A DNA stretch of 64,000 bases, from contig NZ_JAPEPT010000006.1 of the NCBI RefSeq assembly GCF_026339995.1, positions 310,001 to 374,000 on the forward strand, given 5' to 3'. A program made the position numbers and the translations under genes. Positions within the stretch are counted from its first letter, which is position 1; every line of letters begins with the position of its first letter. The notes below the pieces were generated by a model. It had not been told where the DNA came from and did no database searches. It worked only from the letters and a program-made list of their open reading frames with translations. The DNA comes from Streptomyces sp. NBC_01481. Its GTDB lineage: Bacteria > Actinomycetota > Actinomycetes > Streptomycetales > Streptomycetaceae. Positions 49,194-59,498 of the stretch are shown here, in pieces.

Positions 49194-52010
49194 TCAGAGC
49201 GGGCGGCTGTTCCTTGACCGGCTGAGCTGCTGCCGGGACTGCGATTCGAGCTTCCGGCGGGCCCGGGAGACATGCTGCTCGACGGTACGCGGCGACAGAT
49301 GCAGCGTAGCGGCGATCTCACGGTTGGTGAGCCCCGCGGAGGCCAGGTCCACGACCTCCTGCTCACGCGGGGAGAGCTGGTCCCCGTAGCTCGGGCGCCC
49401 GCGGGGGCGCTGCTCGGCGGCGGGCTGATGGGCACGGAGCGTCGCCCGTACGCGTGCCGCGTCCCAGCCCGCCCCCAGGTCGGTCAGTTGCTGGACACAC
49501 AGGGCCAGCTCCTCGACGGCAGCGGCGGCTTCGGTGCCCCGGCCCGCCTCCAGCACGCACTGCGCGGCGGCTTCGTTGGTGAGGATAGCCGCGTACGGGC
49601 GGGGCATCTCGGTGTACATGGCCGCCGCTTCACGGAAGTGGGGCGCCGCCCGGGCCGGTTCGCCCGCCGTCTCCAGCAGGACGCCACGACACCACTGGAG
49701 TGCTGCGGCGGCCGCCGGTACGAGATTGCCCTTCAGGCCCGCCTCGAATTCGGCGACCATGTCCGAGGCGAGCTGCGCCCGGCCCGCGCGTGCGGTCGCC
49801 TCGACGGCCCAGGGCGCGAGCTCCGAGGCCCACACCCAGACCCCCTTGTCACGCAGTCGGTCCCAGGCGTCGGCCGCCTCGGAGGCCGCGGTGTCGATGT
49901 CGCCGCGGGCGATGGCTGTACGCACCAGCGCACCGGCGGCCGCGGCCACGTGCGGCAGCGGTGAGCCGACGGGCAGCGGATGCCCGTCGCCCGACAGCCA
50001 GGCCGCCATCTGCTGCCATTCGCCCTGGGCCAGGGCGAGCATGCCGAGGACGATCCGGGCGTCGGCCGCCGGCCCTGGCATGACGCCCGTCTCGGCGACG
50101 AAGGCCCGCGCCCGGCCGGCGAGCCCCTCCCACCGGCCGTTGATCCAGTCCAGCAGGAGGACGCTGCCCCGCCCGTCCTGTTCGACGTACGAGGCTCCGC
50201 TGCGGGCCGCCAGATCCAGCCCCTCTTCCAGCAGGTCCCCCACGCGCTGCAGATGTCCCAGCCACAGGGAGGCGTCCGCTGCGTTCACCAGCCCGCGCGC
50301 CACGTGCGGGAGCCGGTCGGGATGATCGGTCTCCTCGCGCAGCCGCTCCAGCACGTCCCAGGCCGTGGGGTCCCCGATCTCCAGCTGTACGGCGATGCAG
50401 TTGGCGGCGACAGCCGTGCGCACTTCGGGGTCGTCGCTGCTGGCCGCCATCTTCTGGACCTTCTCCAGCCAGTGCAGATTGCGTTCCAGCGGGACCGCGG
50501 ACATCACCGGCATGGCGAGCGCCGACATGGCGCGTGCCGCGAGGGCCGGGCGTTCCGCCAGCTCGTCGGCCGCCTGCTCCAGTTCGAGCCAGCCCTGCAG
50601 GCCCATACCGGCCTGGTTGTACAGGACGAGTCCCAGGTCGAGCCTGATCTGACCGCGTACGGCCGGGGGCAGGGACTGGTCGTCGAGGATCTGGCGCAGC
50701 ACCTGAACGGTCTGGTCGGTGTGCAGCCCGAGCACCGCGCTGTGCGCCAGCAGCGGCGCGAGCCTGGCACGCACCTCGCGCGGGACCAAGGGGTGGGACA
50801 GGGCGTGTTCCAGCAGGTCCATCGCCGTCTGGTGGTCACCGGCCTCGGCACACTGCTGTGCCGCCCGCTCGACTGCCTTCAGCCAGCCGCGCAGCTGGCC
50901 GCCGCGGTGCCGGTGGGTGGCGAGCCGGGCCCACGGCACGGGGTGGCGGCGGGCGAGGACGGCGGCCGCCCGGCGGTGCATGTCCCGGCGCAACGGCCCG
51001 GGGAGTTCCTCGTAGACGGCCGCGCCGGCGAGCGGAGAGGGGAATCCGTACACATCACTGCCGGTCTGCTGGAGCACGGCCCCGCGCAGGGCGGCCATCA
51101 GGGCCTCGCGACCGGTCTCGGCGGGCAGCGCGGCGACCGCGTACAGGTCCTCGGCGCTGCCGGGCTCGTCCAGTACCGCCGCCGCGTGAGGGACGGCCCG
51201 GTGCTCCGGTGACAGCGCGGCCATGCGGCCGAGGACCAGTTCGGCCAGCCGTACGGGAGTGCCCGTTGCGTCCACGTCCCGTGCGGTGTAGCGCTCCTTC
51301 GGGCCGCACACGTCCTCCAGCTGGCGCACCAGGTCGACGACGACCTGCGGGACTCCCGCGGAGCGCTCGTGGATGCGGGCGACCAGTTCCGGCGGGCAGC
51401 TCTCGGGGCCCAGCCGCTCCTCGACCAGTCGGCGCACCTCCTCGGCGTCCAGTGGTTCCCGTCGTATGCGCAGCAGGGACAGCCGGGCCGGGTAGCTCAC
51501 GGGTCTGCCCAGCACCAGACCGGGTTCGGTCAGCTCCTCGGACCGGTAGACCAGCACGGCCGCGAGTCCGGCGGGCGGCCGTTCGAGCAGCCGCCGCAGC
51601 AGGTCCTGGGTGCCCGGGTCGGCGCGGTGCACGTCTTCGGCGATCAGCAGTACGGGGCCGCCGGATTCGAGCAGGGGCGCCAGTTCCTCGGCCAGCGCGG
51701 CGGCGTCCGGGTAGATCCGCGGCGGCAGCGGGGGCTGTTCGATGCGGGTGCGCCCGGTGGTCCGGTCGTTGCCCGTCTCGGGGCGGGGCGGATGGGCCGG
51801 GTGATGAGCCAGTGCGGTGCCGGAAGCGGTGAAGGTCAGAACGACGCGTGGTCGTGGTCCCGTCTCGGAGGCGTCGAGCAGCCGGTCGACCAGTCGGCTC
51901 TTGCCGGTTCCTGCTTTTCCTTCGATCAACAGCAGGGCCGGCTGGCGGGTGGGACGGTCGAGGGTCTGTTTCAGCCACCTTTCCCAGGCTTCGTCACCGA
52001 GTGTGTTCAC
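49194..52010 (-). CDS. LAL-type LuxR-family regulator
   Basis: About 938 residues. The N-terminal AAA ATPase has Walker A GKAGTGKS (31-38) and Walker B VLLIAEDVHRAD. A long TPR-like middle region follows, and the C-terminal LuxR helix-turn-helix is QLSPREQEVVDLASAGLTNR and LHLSPRTVEQHVSRARRKLE. Such large regulators control secondary metabolism or sugar use, and their own ATP binding gates them. GTG 52010 has GAGGAGGG well placed; ATG 52040 is an alternative with a poor site. It is divergent from an anti-sigma-like ATPase gene. The element's integrase lies just beyond its 3' end. Confidence 0.92.
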   Translation of the reverse strand: MNTLGDEAWERWLKQTLDRPTRQPALLLIEGKAGTGKSRLVDRLLDASETGPRPRVVLTFTASGTALAHHPAHPPRPETGNDRTTGRTRIEQPPLPPRIYPDAAALAEELAPLLESGGPVLLIAEDVHRADPGTQDLLRRLLERPPAGLAAVLVYRSEELTEPGLVLGRPVSYPARLSLLRIRREPLDAEEVRRLVEERLGPESCPPELVARIHERSAGVPQVVVDLVRQLEDVCGPKERYTARDVDATGTPVRLAELVLGRMAALSPEHRAVPHAAAVLDEPGSAEDLYAVAALPAETGREALMAALRGAVLQQTGSDVYGFPSPLAGAAVYEELPGPLRRDMHRRAAAVLARRHPVPWARLATHRHRGGQLRGWLKAVERAAQQCAEAGDHQTAMDLLEHALSHPLVPREVRARLAPLLAHSAVLGLHTDQTVQVLRQILDDQSLPPAVRGQIRLDLGLVLYNQAGMGLQGWLELEQAADELAERPALAARAMSALAMPVMSAVPLERNLHWLEKVQKMAASSDDPEVRTAVAANCIAVQLEIGDPTAWDVLERLREETDHPDRLPHVARGLVNAADASLWLGHLQRVGDLLEEGLDLAARSGASYVEQDGRGSVLLLDWINGRWEGLAGRARAFVAETGVMPGPAADARIVLGMLALAQGEWQQMAAWLSGDGHPLPVGSPLPHVAAAAGALVRTAIARGDIDTAASEAADAWDRLRDKGVWVWASELAPWAVEATARAGRAQLASDMVAEFEAGLKGNLVPAAAAALQWCRGVLLETAGEPARAAPHFREAAAMYTEMPRPYAAILTNEAAAQCVLEAGRGTEAAAAVEELALCVQQLTDLGAGWDAARVRATLRAHQPAAEQRPRGRPSYGDQLSPREQEVVDLASAGLTNREIAATLHLSPRTVEQHVSRARRKLESQSRQQLSRSRNSRPL

Positions 52011-52149
52011 CAGCTCACCCTCCTCGACATTTCCGGGCATTTCATTTCTTTAGGTATCCGTACTTCAGTCTCCCCAATTGCGCCGACTGTGCGCTGCCCA
52101 CGAGGTTAGACCCAGCGCCCGGGCACCACCTGGGCAAAAGGAGCCGACA

Positions 52150-52629
52150 GTGATCGCATCAGCAGAGGAGTCCCCCCACCGTCCGCCTTCCGGCCGGATG
52201 CCGTATGGCGGAATTTCGGGACTGGCCCAGTGTGCGATGTCGGCGACGCCGGAAGCCGCGCGCACGCTGAGGCACTTCGCCCGCGCCGTCGCGCAGCGGT
52301 GGCGACTGCACGACGACTTCCACGAGGCACTTGCGGTGATCGTCACCGAGCTGGTCAGCAATGTGGTGCTGCACAGCGGCAGCCCGTGGGTCGCAGTGGC
52401 CATCAGGGTCCGCGGGAACACCCTGACGACCGAGGTCAGGGACGGCGGGAGCTGGAAGCACCGCTCAGTACGGCGGCAGGAGCCGCTGGACGCCCACGCC
52501 GACCTCGGTCATGGTCTCCGGCTCGTCGACGCGTTCGCGACACGGACCACCACGCGCAGGCTGGAAGCCGGCAGCGTGGTTGCGGCCGAGATTGTCATGC
52601 CCGCCTCTTCCGGCGGACCCCCGGTGTAG
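52150..52629 (+). CDS. ATP-binding protein of the RsbW/HATPase_c family
   Basis: 159 residues of the GHKL fold. The N box is VIVTELVSNVVLHSGSPWVA, the G1 box is VRDGGSW and the G2 box is ADLGHGLRLVDAFATR. Streptomyces have many such single-domain proteins; some are anti-sigma kinases that act with anti-anti-sigma partners, most are orphans. GTG 52150 has AAGGAG eight bases upstream; the frame is open to 52078. The divergent LAL regulator is 139 bases away. No STAS partner is in the window. Confidence 0.88.
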   Translation: MIASAEESPHRPPSGRMPYGGISGLAQCAMSATPEAARTLRHFARAVAQRWRLHDDFHEALAVIVTELVSNVVLHSGSPWVAVAIRVRGNTLTTEVRDGGSWKHRSVRRQEPLDAHADLGHGLRLVDAFATRTTTRRLEAGSVVAAEIVMPASSGGPPV

Positions 52630-52670
52630 CGGACTGCGGCCGCTTCGAGCTGACGGGACCCGGCGGGGCT

Positions 52671-53207
52671 TCAGCCGGTTTCCGTCGCCTCGCGATGCCC
52701 CTTGGCCAGAAGCAGATACATCGAGGCGTTGAGCTTGATGCCCTCCCGCTCCTCCTCGGTCAGCTCACGCTTGACCCTGGCGGGCACGCCCGAGACGAGC
52801 GAGCCGGGCGGTACTCGCATCCCCTGCGGTACGAGCGCCTGCGCGGCGATCAGCGAACCGGCGCCGATGTGCGCGCCGTTGAGGACGGTCGCGCCCATGC
52901 CGACCAGTACGTCGTCCTCGACCGTGCAGCCGTGCAGCACGGCATTGTGGCCGACGGAGACGCGCTCGCCGACGGTGACCGGGAAGCCGGGGTCGACATG
53001 GACCGTGCAGTTGTCCTGGATGTTGGTGTCGGCGCCCAGGACGATCGGGCCGCAGTCCGCGCGCAGCACCGTGTGGTACCAGACGCTGGAGCCCGGAGCC
53101 ATGGTGACCTCGCCGATCACGACGGACGTGGGAGCGGTGAAGGCGTCGGGCGAGATGCTCGGCTCCTTGCCGCCCACTTCCGCGATCAGTGCCTGACCTG
53201 CTGCCAT
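52671..53207 (-). CDS. Gamma-class carbonic anhydrase family protein
   Basis: 178 residues of left-handed beta-helix. The metal-binding histidines are visible in NIQDNCTVHVDPGFP and SVGHNAVLHGCTVEDDVLVG. The C-terminal helix (LTEEEREGIKLNASMYLLLA) is typical of gamma-CA-like proteins. It may hydrate CO2, although many members lack proven activity and some bind CoA esters or ferredoxin-like partners. It is followed upstream on the same strand by the DedA gene 55 bases away, perhaps in one message. Confidence 0.9.
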   Translation of the reverse strand: MAAGQALIAEVGGKEPSISPDAFTAPTSVVIGEVTMAPGSSVWYHTVLRADCGPIVLGADTNIQDNCTVHVDPGFPVTVGERVSVGHNAVLHGCTVEDDVLVGMGATVLNGAHIGAGSLIAAQALVPQGMRVPPGSLVSGVPARVKRELTEEEREGIKLNASMYLLLAKGHREATETG

Positions 53208-53262
53208 CGCCGTCTCTCCTCGGTTCTGCTCGTCAGTCCTTCGCGCCTTCGCGGATTGTTGG

Positions 53263-53910
53263 TCAGTCGGCGGCGGGCACGGGCTCCGGCTCGGCCTTCG
53301 CCTGCGCGGCCGCCTTCTTGGCGCGGCTCTTGAGCACCAGCATCGACGTGAGGCCGATCAGCACGGCGAGGACGAGCCCCAGCCACGAGAACCGCTTGAG
53401 CCATGCCTCGGCGACGACACCTACGGAGTAGATGACGGCGGTCGTGCCGCCGGCCCAGAGGATTCCGCCGAAGACGTTGGCGATGAGGAACTTCCAGTAC
53501 GGCATGCGCAGCACGCCCGCGAGCGGCCCGGCGAAGATACGCAGCAGGGCGACGAAGCGGCCGAAGAAGACGGCCCACATGCCCCACTTCTCGAAGGAAC
53601 GCTCGGCCATGGCGATCTGCGCCTCACCGAAGTGCTTGGGGAACTTCCCGCCGAGCCAGGCCAGCAGAGGTCTGCCGCCCTTGCGCCCGATGGCGTAGCC
53701 GATCGAGTCGCCGATGATCGCGCCGGCCGAGGCGCAGGCGCCGAGGATGTACGGATTGATCTCGCCGTGCTGCGAGGCGAGCAGGGCGGAACTGACGAGG
53801 ACGATCTCACCCGGCAGAGGAATGCCGAGGCTCTCAAGGCCGATGACCACCCCCACCAGGAGGTAGATGCTGACCGCAGGGACGGTCTCGAGCCACTCCT
53901 GGACGTGCAA
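53263..53910 (-). CDS. DedA-family membrane protein
   Basis: 215 residues with four or five membrane segments. Family motifs are LESLGIPLPGEIVLVSSALL, GASAGAIIGDSIGYAIGRKGG-like (ACASAGAIIGDSIGYAIGRK) and VFFGRFVALLRIFAGPLAGV. DedA proteins flip undecaprenyl phosphate or other lipids across the membrane and support envelope integrity. The start is TTG at 53910, backed by GGGAGGAA seven bases upstream. The C-terminus is Lys/Ala-rich. A second member of this superfamily (TVP38) and uppP lie 6-8 kb away. Confidence 0.92.
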   Translation of the reverse strand: MHVQEWLETVPAVSIYLLVGVVIGLESLGIPLPGEIVLVSSALLASQHGEINPYILGACASAGAIIGDSIGYAIGRKGGRPLLAWLGGKFPKHFGEAQIAMAERSFEKWGMWAVFFGRFVALLRIFAGPLAGVLRMPYWKFLIANVFGGILWAGGTTAVIYSVGVVAEAWLKRFSWLGLVLAVLIGLTSMLVLKSRAKKAAAQAKAEPEPVPAAD

Positions 53911-54033
53911 CGCCGGTTCCTCCCGAGGTCACCGGGCACGGACTGCCCGGCGTGCGCCCGCGTCGGCGCACGCCGGGCAGCCTACCTCGGGCGCTCAGGC
54001 AGTGCGCTCACGCGGTGTGCCCGGCCGGTGTGC

Positions 54034-54486
54034 TCAGGCGTTGGGGCGCAGCGTCCACACGATCGTCATCTCGCCGGTCACCGCGCCGTCCGCGCGCTGG
54101 ATGGCGATCTCGACGGGGAACTCCGGGCGCTCCCCCGCGTCCAGTTCGGCCACGACATCGGCGATGGGGCGGCCGAGCGTGGCGGTCGCGGTGACGACGC
54201 CCATCGCCAGTTTCTTGTAGCCGATTTCCGCCTTGACGGCGAGCGGTACGGCACGGGTCATCTGGTCGCCGAAGGCCGCGATGACGATGGCACCGCTCGC
54301 GGTCTCGGCGAGCGTGAACATCGCTCCGGCGTGCGGTCCCCCGACGTGGTTGTGGAAGTCACTCTGGTCCGGCATGCGGACGACGGCCCGCTCGGCGGTG
54401 GTCTCCAGAAACTCCAGGTTGAGGGTCCGGGCCATGGGGACCGTGGCGGCGAGCATCTCGCCGACTGACATCTGATCAGCGCTCAT
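54034..54486 (-). CDS. Hotdog-fold DUF4442/PaaI-like thioesterase
   Basis: 150 residues of a single hotdog domain. The catalytic-type segment is DFHNHVGGPHAGAMFTLAET, followed by the long strands PLAVKAEIGYKKLAMGVVTA. Acyl-CoA thioesterase activity is likely; the acyl group is unknown. The ATG at 54486 is the family start. It lies between DedA (convergent-free, same strand) and the repeat-rich membrane protein on the other strand, with 95 bases between their starts. Confidence 0.87.
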   Translation of the reverse strand: MSADQMSVGEMLAATVPMARTLNLEFLETTAERAVVRMPDQSDFHNHVGGPHAGAMFTLAETASGAIVIAAFGDQMTRAVPLAVKAEIGYKKLAMGVVTATATLGRPIADVVAELDAGERPEFPVEIAIQRADGAVTGEMTIVWTLRPNA

Positions 54487-54581
54487 GGACCGCGATGTTA
54501 CCCATGAGTAGCAGTCTTGGCCATCCCCTGGGCGGGGGCGGACGTGGCACCCGTGGCACCGCACCTCTATCGTTACTCGCC

Positions 54582-55604
54582 ATGTGGCCAGGACAGCAGC
54601 CGCCCGGGGGCGAGCAGAACCCGCAGGACCAGAACCCGTACCAGCAGCCGGGGTACCAACAGCCGAATCCCTATCAGCAGCCGGGATACCAGCAACCGGG
54701 TTACCAGCAGCCCAATCCGTACCAGCAGCCGACGGTGCCGCAGTACGCCGTACCCGGCCAGCCGCCCGGTGCGCCGCAGCCACCGCAGGACGACAGGAAG
54801 AAGACGACCATCGTCGCGATCGTCGCGGCCACGGCGGTCGTCGCGGCCACGGTCGTCACCGGCGTCATCGTGCTCAAGGACGACGACAAGGGCACCAGTG
54901 ACGAGGGCAGCAAGGTGGGCGCCTCGAAGACGCCCACCCCCAACAAGCCCAGCACGGCGCCCGCTTCACCGACCGAGAACCCGCGCGGGGGCGAGGACGC
55001 CAAGCCGCTCATCGCGGGCTGGAAGGTCGTCACCAACCCCAAGCGCGGCACGCAGTTCGACGTCCCGCCCACCTGGGAGGTCGCCGGCTCCGGCGTGAGC
55101 ACCTTCTTCGAGGACGAGAAGAAGAACGACGGCTCGCCCGTCGTCGTCATGTCGGCCCCGGCCCACTACAAGTCCAAGTGGTGCACGTTCGACACCGACA
55201 AGGACGGCAAGCCCGAGCAGTGGGGCCTGAGCACGACCGGCACCAAGGGCGGCAAGGGCGCGACCGACACCGCCACCGGCGCCTACAATGAGGCGGGCAA
55301 CTGGGTCTGGGCGGGTTACGCACAGAAGGAGCCCAAGGGCACGGTCAAGATCACCAAGGCCAAGCCGTACACCACCAAGTCCGGGCTCACCGGCAGCGTC
55401 GCCACGGCCACCGCGCTCGGCGTGAAGAAGACCAACAAGTGCAGCACTGACGGCAAGTCGATCGCTTTCACCTTCAAGAACAGCAAGGGTGACTTCGCGA
55501 GCTGGGTCCTGTACGCCAACACCGGCGTCAAGGACGAGGTCCCGGACGCGACCATCGCGCAGATCCTGAGCACGGTCCGGCTGGCGGGAACGCCCACCGA
55601 GTAA
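54582..55604 (+). CDS. Membrane-anchored protein with PYQQPG repeats
   Basis: 340 residues. The N-terminal 70 residues are Pro/Gln/Tyr repeats (NPYQQPGYQQP several times). One membrane helix follows (TTIVAIVAATAVVAATVVTG), then a Ser/Thr/Pro linker and a secreted domain of about 200 residues (WKVVTNPKRGTQFDVPPTWE to TIAQILSTVRL). It is probably a cell-surface protein with a cytoplasmic repeat tail. Function unknown. A -10-like TATCGT about nine bases before the ATG and no ribosome binding site suggest a leaderless message. Confidence 0.82.
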   Translation: MWPGQQPPGGEQNPQDQNPYQQPGYQQPNPYQQPGYQQPGYQQPNPYQQPTVPQYAVPGQPPGAPQPPQDDRKKTTIVAIVAATAVVAATVVTGVIVLKDDDKGTSDEGSKVGASKTPTPNKPSTAPASPTENPRGGEDAKPLIAGWKVVTNPKRGTQFDVPPTWEVAGSGVSTFFEDEKKNDGSPVVVMSAPAHYKSKWCTFDTDKDGKPEQWGLSTTGTKGGKGATDTATGAYNEAGNWVWAGYAQKEPKGTVKITKAKPYTTKSGLTGSVATATALGVKKTNKCSTDGKSIAFTFKNSKGDFASWVLYANTGVKDEVPDATIAQILSTVRLAGTPTE

Positions 55605-55719
55605 TCCGTTCGGCAATGCGGCCGGCAGCGGGTCTCGAGGTGACCTTTTCAGCCACCTCAGGCACGTGCCTGAACTGCGGGGGCAGAGGTCGGCTTCGGG
55701 CCGGCCCTGTCCGGCCGGC

Positions 55720-56565
55720 TCAGCCGATACTGAAAGCGCCGTCGGGCGGCTCGGGTGAAGCCACCGCGTCCGCGTCCCGTACGACCCTCGCGTCCCCGAT
55801 GAACCGGGTCAGCGATGTGCCGTGCTCCAGCCGCGCCGGAAACGCGTCGGCGGAGGTGCGGCGGGCCAGGAGCGCCGTGTCGATGGGAGTCTGCGAGGCG
55901 AGCAGCAACGCGTTGCCGAAGCGCCGCCCGCGCAGTACCGAGGGTTCCGCGATCAGCGCAAGCTCGGTGAACACCGAGGCGAATGTGGCGAGTTGGGAGC
56001 GCAGGAAGGCGAAGGGCGCGCCGTCGGCCAGATTGGCGGCGTAGATTCCGCCGGACCGCAGGACGCGTTCGGCGGCCCGCGCGTACTCGACCGAGGTGAG
56101 ATGGGCGGGTACCCGCGAGCCGCCGAAGACATCGCCGATCAGCATGTCCACGGAGTCTGCGGGAGCCGCCTCGACCCAGGCGCGGGCATCGGCGCCGTGC
56201 ACCTCGATCCCCGATCGCGCGGGCAGCGGCAACTGCTCGGCGACCAGCGCCAGCAGTCCGCGGTCCGCCTCCACGACGTCCTGGCGCGAGCCCGGCCGGG
56301 TCGCGGCCACATAGCGCGGCAGGGTCAGCGCCCCGCCGCCCAGATGCAGCACGTCGAGAGGGGCGCCCTCGTCCGCGGCGCAGTCGACGACATGGCCGAG
56401 GCGCTGCGCGTACTCGAACTCCAGGTGGGTGGGCGCGTCCAGGTCGACATACGACTGGGGCGCACCGTCCACCGTCAGCAGCCAGGCCCGGTCCCGGTCG
56501 ATGTCCGGCATCAGCTTGGCGGTGCCGCGGTCAACCTCGCGGATGACGGGTAGCTGCTCGTTCAC
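55720..56565 (-). CDS. Spermidine synthase-like methyltransferase-fold protein
   Basis: 281 residues. The nucleotide motif is DVLHLGGGALTLPRYVAATR, then DVVEADRGLLALVAEQL and DMLIGDVFGGSRVPAHLTSV, as in spermidine synthase-like proteins. It lacks a clear polyamine gatekeeper motif, so the substrate is uncertain. GTG 56565 lies four bases after the stop of the upstream patatin gene, so the two are coupled. The plus-strand membrane protein converges from the other side, 115 bases away. Confidence 0.87.
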   Translation of the reverse strand: MNEQLPVIREVDRGTAKLMPDIDRDRAWLLTVDGAPQSYVDLDAPTHLEFEYAQRLGHVVDCAADEGAPLDVLHLGGGALTLPRYVAATRPGSRQDVVEADRGLLALVAEQLPLPARSGIEVHGADARAWVEAAPADSVDMLIGDVFGGSRVPAHLTSVEYARAAERVLRSGGIYAANLADGAPFAFLRSQLATFASVFTELALIAEPSVLRGRRFGNALLLASQTPIDTALLARRTSADAFPARLEHGTSLTRFIGDARVVRDADAVASPEPPDGAFSIG

Positions 56566-56569
56566 CGTC

Positions 56570-57412
56570 TCATTGTGCCCACACCGCGCCGACGGCTTTG
56601 ACGTGCGCGGCAGCCTGGGCCAGCCCGGCACGGGCGGCGGGCGCACGCAGTGCCGGGTCCAGGCGGCCGCGGCCGATTGCTTTCCTGGCGGCGGCGTCCG
56701 GGGTGATGACCGCGACGCGGGCACCCGCCGCGGCGAGCTGTGCGGCCTGGGCGCGGGGCGAGGCGATCGCCTTGGTGCCGGAGGCGATGGGCGCGAGGAC
56801 GACCACCCGCTCGTAACCGGCGGCGAGATGGGCATTGGCCGTGGTGTGCACTCCCCCGTCGATCCACCTGCGGCCATCGATGGTGACCGGAGGCCAGACA
56901 CCGGGGACCGCGCAACTGGCCGCGACGGCGTCCACGAGCGGTACGCCGCTGTCCTTGTCGTACGTCTTCAACGCGCCGGTGAGCGCGTCGACGGCGGTGA
57001 CGAGCAGGCGCCGCTCCGGCCACGTGTGTGAGAGGAGCCGCCGGGCGATCACCTCGCGGCGGGACGCCTCGTCGCCGTTGTCGCGGGCGAGTGCCATCCT
57101 GCCGAGCTTCCGTCCGCACTCCTCGGGTGTACGGGACGTGAGGATCGCCCGTGCGTACGTCAGCGTCATCGCAAGACCGAACCGGGCGGCGCTCTCGCCC
57201 TCGGGCCGGGCGAGCTGGCGCTCGTACAGATCGGCGAGGTCCAGCCTGCCGGATGCGACCTGGGCGGCGACGACCGCGCCGGCGGAGCTGCCGACGAGGA
57301 GGTCGGCGGTGGTCAGATCCACGTCGGCGCGTGCGAGTCCGTGGAGGATGCCGATCTCCCAGCCCACACCTGTGATTCCGCCGGCGCCGAGTACAACTGC
57401 CGTGTCAGCCAT
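56570..57412 (-). CDS. Patatin-like phospholipase
   Basis: 280 residues. The oxyanion motif is VVLGAGGITGVGWEIGILHG, the nucleophile elbow is GSSAG (in LLVGSSAGAVVAAQVA) and the catalytic Asp is in RRWIDGGVHTTAN (DGG). It should cleave acyl chains from lipids in the cytoplasm or at the membrane. It is the first gene of a pair with the spermidine synthase-like protein. Upstream lies a 603-base repeat-rich gap. Confidence 0.92.
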   Translation of the reverse strand: MADTAVVLGAGGITGVGWEIGILHGLARADVDLTTADLLVGSSAGAVVAAQVASGRLDLADLYERQLARPEGESAARFGLAMTLTYARAILTSRTPEECGRKLGRMALARDNGDEASRREVIARRLLSHTWPERRLLVTAVDALTGALKTYDKDSGVPLVDAVAASCAVPGVWPPVTIDGRRWIDGGVHTTANAHLAAGYERVVVLAPIASGTKAIASPRAQAAQLAAAGARVAVITPDAAARKAIGRGRLDPALRAPAARAGLAQAAAHVKAVGAVWAQ

Positions 57413-57461
57413 GGGAGTCAGTCTGGCGCGACCGCGTCCGGCGGGGTGCGGCGGGGCTGGG

Positions 57462-57485
57462 ACGCGGGGGCTGACGCCCCCACGC
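57462..57485. repeat. 24-bp hairpin repeat, copy 1
   Basis: Identical to 57817-57840. The inner part GCGGGGGCTGACGCCCCC folds on itself (GGGGGC/GCCCCC around a short loop). Confidence 0.75.
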
Positions 57486-57516
57486 CTCCGGTGCGCCGGC
57501 TTCGCGGCAATGGTGG

Positions 57517-57585
57517 CACCGCCTCCCGCGGGTGCGGTTGGGGGGAAGCGCAGCCCGCCCGCCCGGGGACGCCACCTTCACGGCG
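57517..57585. repeat. Long GC repeat, copy 1
   Basis: Shares CCGCCTCCCGCGGGT, GGGGGAAGCGCAGCC and CCGCCCGGGGACGCCA in the same order with 57712-57777, with a few substitutions. Confidence 0.7.
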
Positions 57586-57711
57586 CGTCTCGCACGCGCC
57601 GCGGCGAAGCCGATCGCTCCCGCAGGGTGCAAGAGTCGGCCGTAGGGGCCGACGCCCCACCCCCGAGGCGCCGACTGCGCGGCGCACCTCGCACCCCCCG
57701 GCGGAACCGGG

Positions 57712-57777
57712 CGCCGCCTCCCGCGGGTTCGGGTGGGGGAAGCGCAGCCACCCGCCCGGGGACGCCAGCTTCGCGGC
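57712..57777. repeat. Long GC repeat, copy 2
   Basis: Second copy of the block at 57517-57585. The divergence between copies suggests an old duplication or independent insertions of one repeat family. Confidence 0.7.
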
Positions 57778-57816
57778 GAACAGGCAGCGCCTCGCGTGGG
57801 ATACCGGCCGGAAGGA

Positions 57817-57840
57817 ACGCGGGGGCTGACGCCCCCACGC
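57817..57840. repeat. 24-bp hairpin repeat, copy 2
   Basis: Identical to 57462-57485, 355 bases away in the same orientation. Confidence 0.75.
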
Positions 57841-58015
57841 ACCCCCGCCGCCGGCTTCGCCGCGCGGCACGAGCCGACTCGCGCGGCGAAACCGACCGCA
57901 CCCCGCCGCGCCACCACCCGCCGAATCGGCGCCGCCTCCCGCAGGTGCAGGAGGCGGGACGCGGCAGCCGGCGAAACCCTGCCGCCCGGCGCAACCGGCG
58001 CGGCGCGCACCGCAG

Positions 58016-59185
<1,170 letters not shown>

Positions 59186-59498
59186 GGCTGTTTTCCTCGG
59201 TTTCCTCGGAACTCGAAGCGTGATGGGACCCCTGGGCCTTGCCGACCCTCCCCCTGTGGGGTCCGCCGGACGATCCGGGAAGGGTCAGCTTCGGGCGCCG
59301 TCGAGGGGCGCTGCGGCAGCGGCGGCTGCGGGGAATGCGGCAGCCTTCGGCGCGTCCGCGACTGCGGACGGCGCTGCGAGGAAGGCGTACCGGAACATGT
59401 CGACGATGATCGCTCAGGGCGCTTCGCCGCGTCGAATGGTTTTCCCCGCGCGGGAGTTGTGCGGGAGCCGGGCGGATGTTGTACGGGAGCTCAGCAGC
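59186..59498 (-). promoter_or_regulatory. Upstream region of the EF-Tu gene
   Basis: 313 bases between the AlkD-like gene and tuf3 with no credible gene. It has several GC-rich short inverted repeats, e.g. GACCC/GGGTC pairings near 59224-59290. The tuf3 promoter must lie here but no -35/-10 pair stands out. Confidence 0.4.

Larger units (their letters stand above)
57413..58015. repeat. Repeat-rich GC intergenic region
   Basis: 603 bases between the patatin and EF-Tu genes without a credible gene. It is built from recurring GC-rich blocks, including two identical 24-base copies (57462-57485 and 57817-57840), two related blocks of about 67 bases (57517-57585 and 57712-57777), and a partial third copy near 57928-57960. 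The blocks can fold into hairpins. Open frames across it are low-complexity Arg/Pro/Ala and are rejected. Confidence 0.65.

Noticed and set aside
57405..58010. Several open frames of 130-200 codons in the repeat region before tuf3
   Set aside because: They arise from GC-rich repeats and consist of Arg/Pro/Ala/Gly strings; no codon-position signal.
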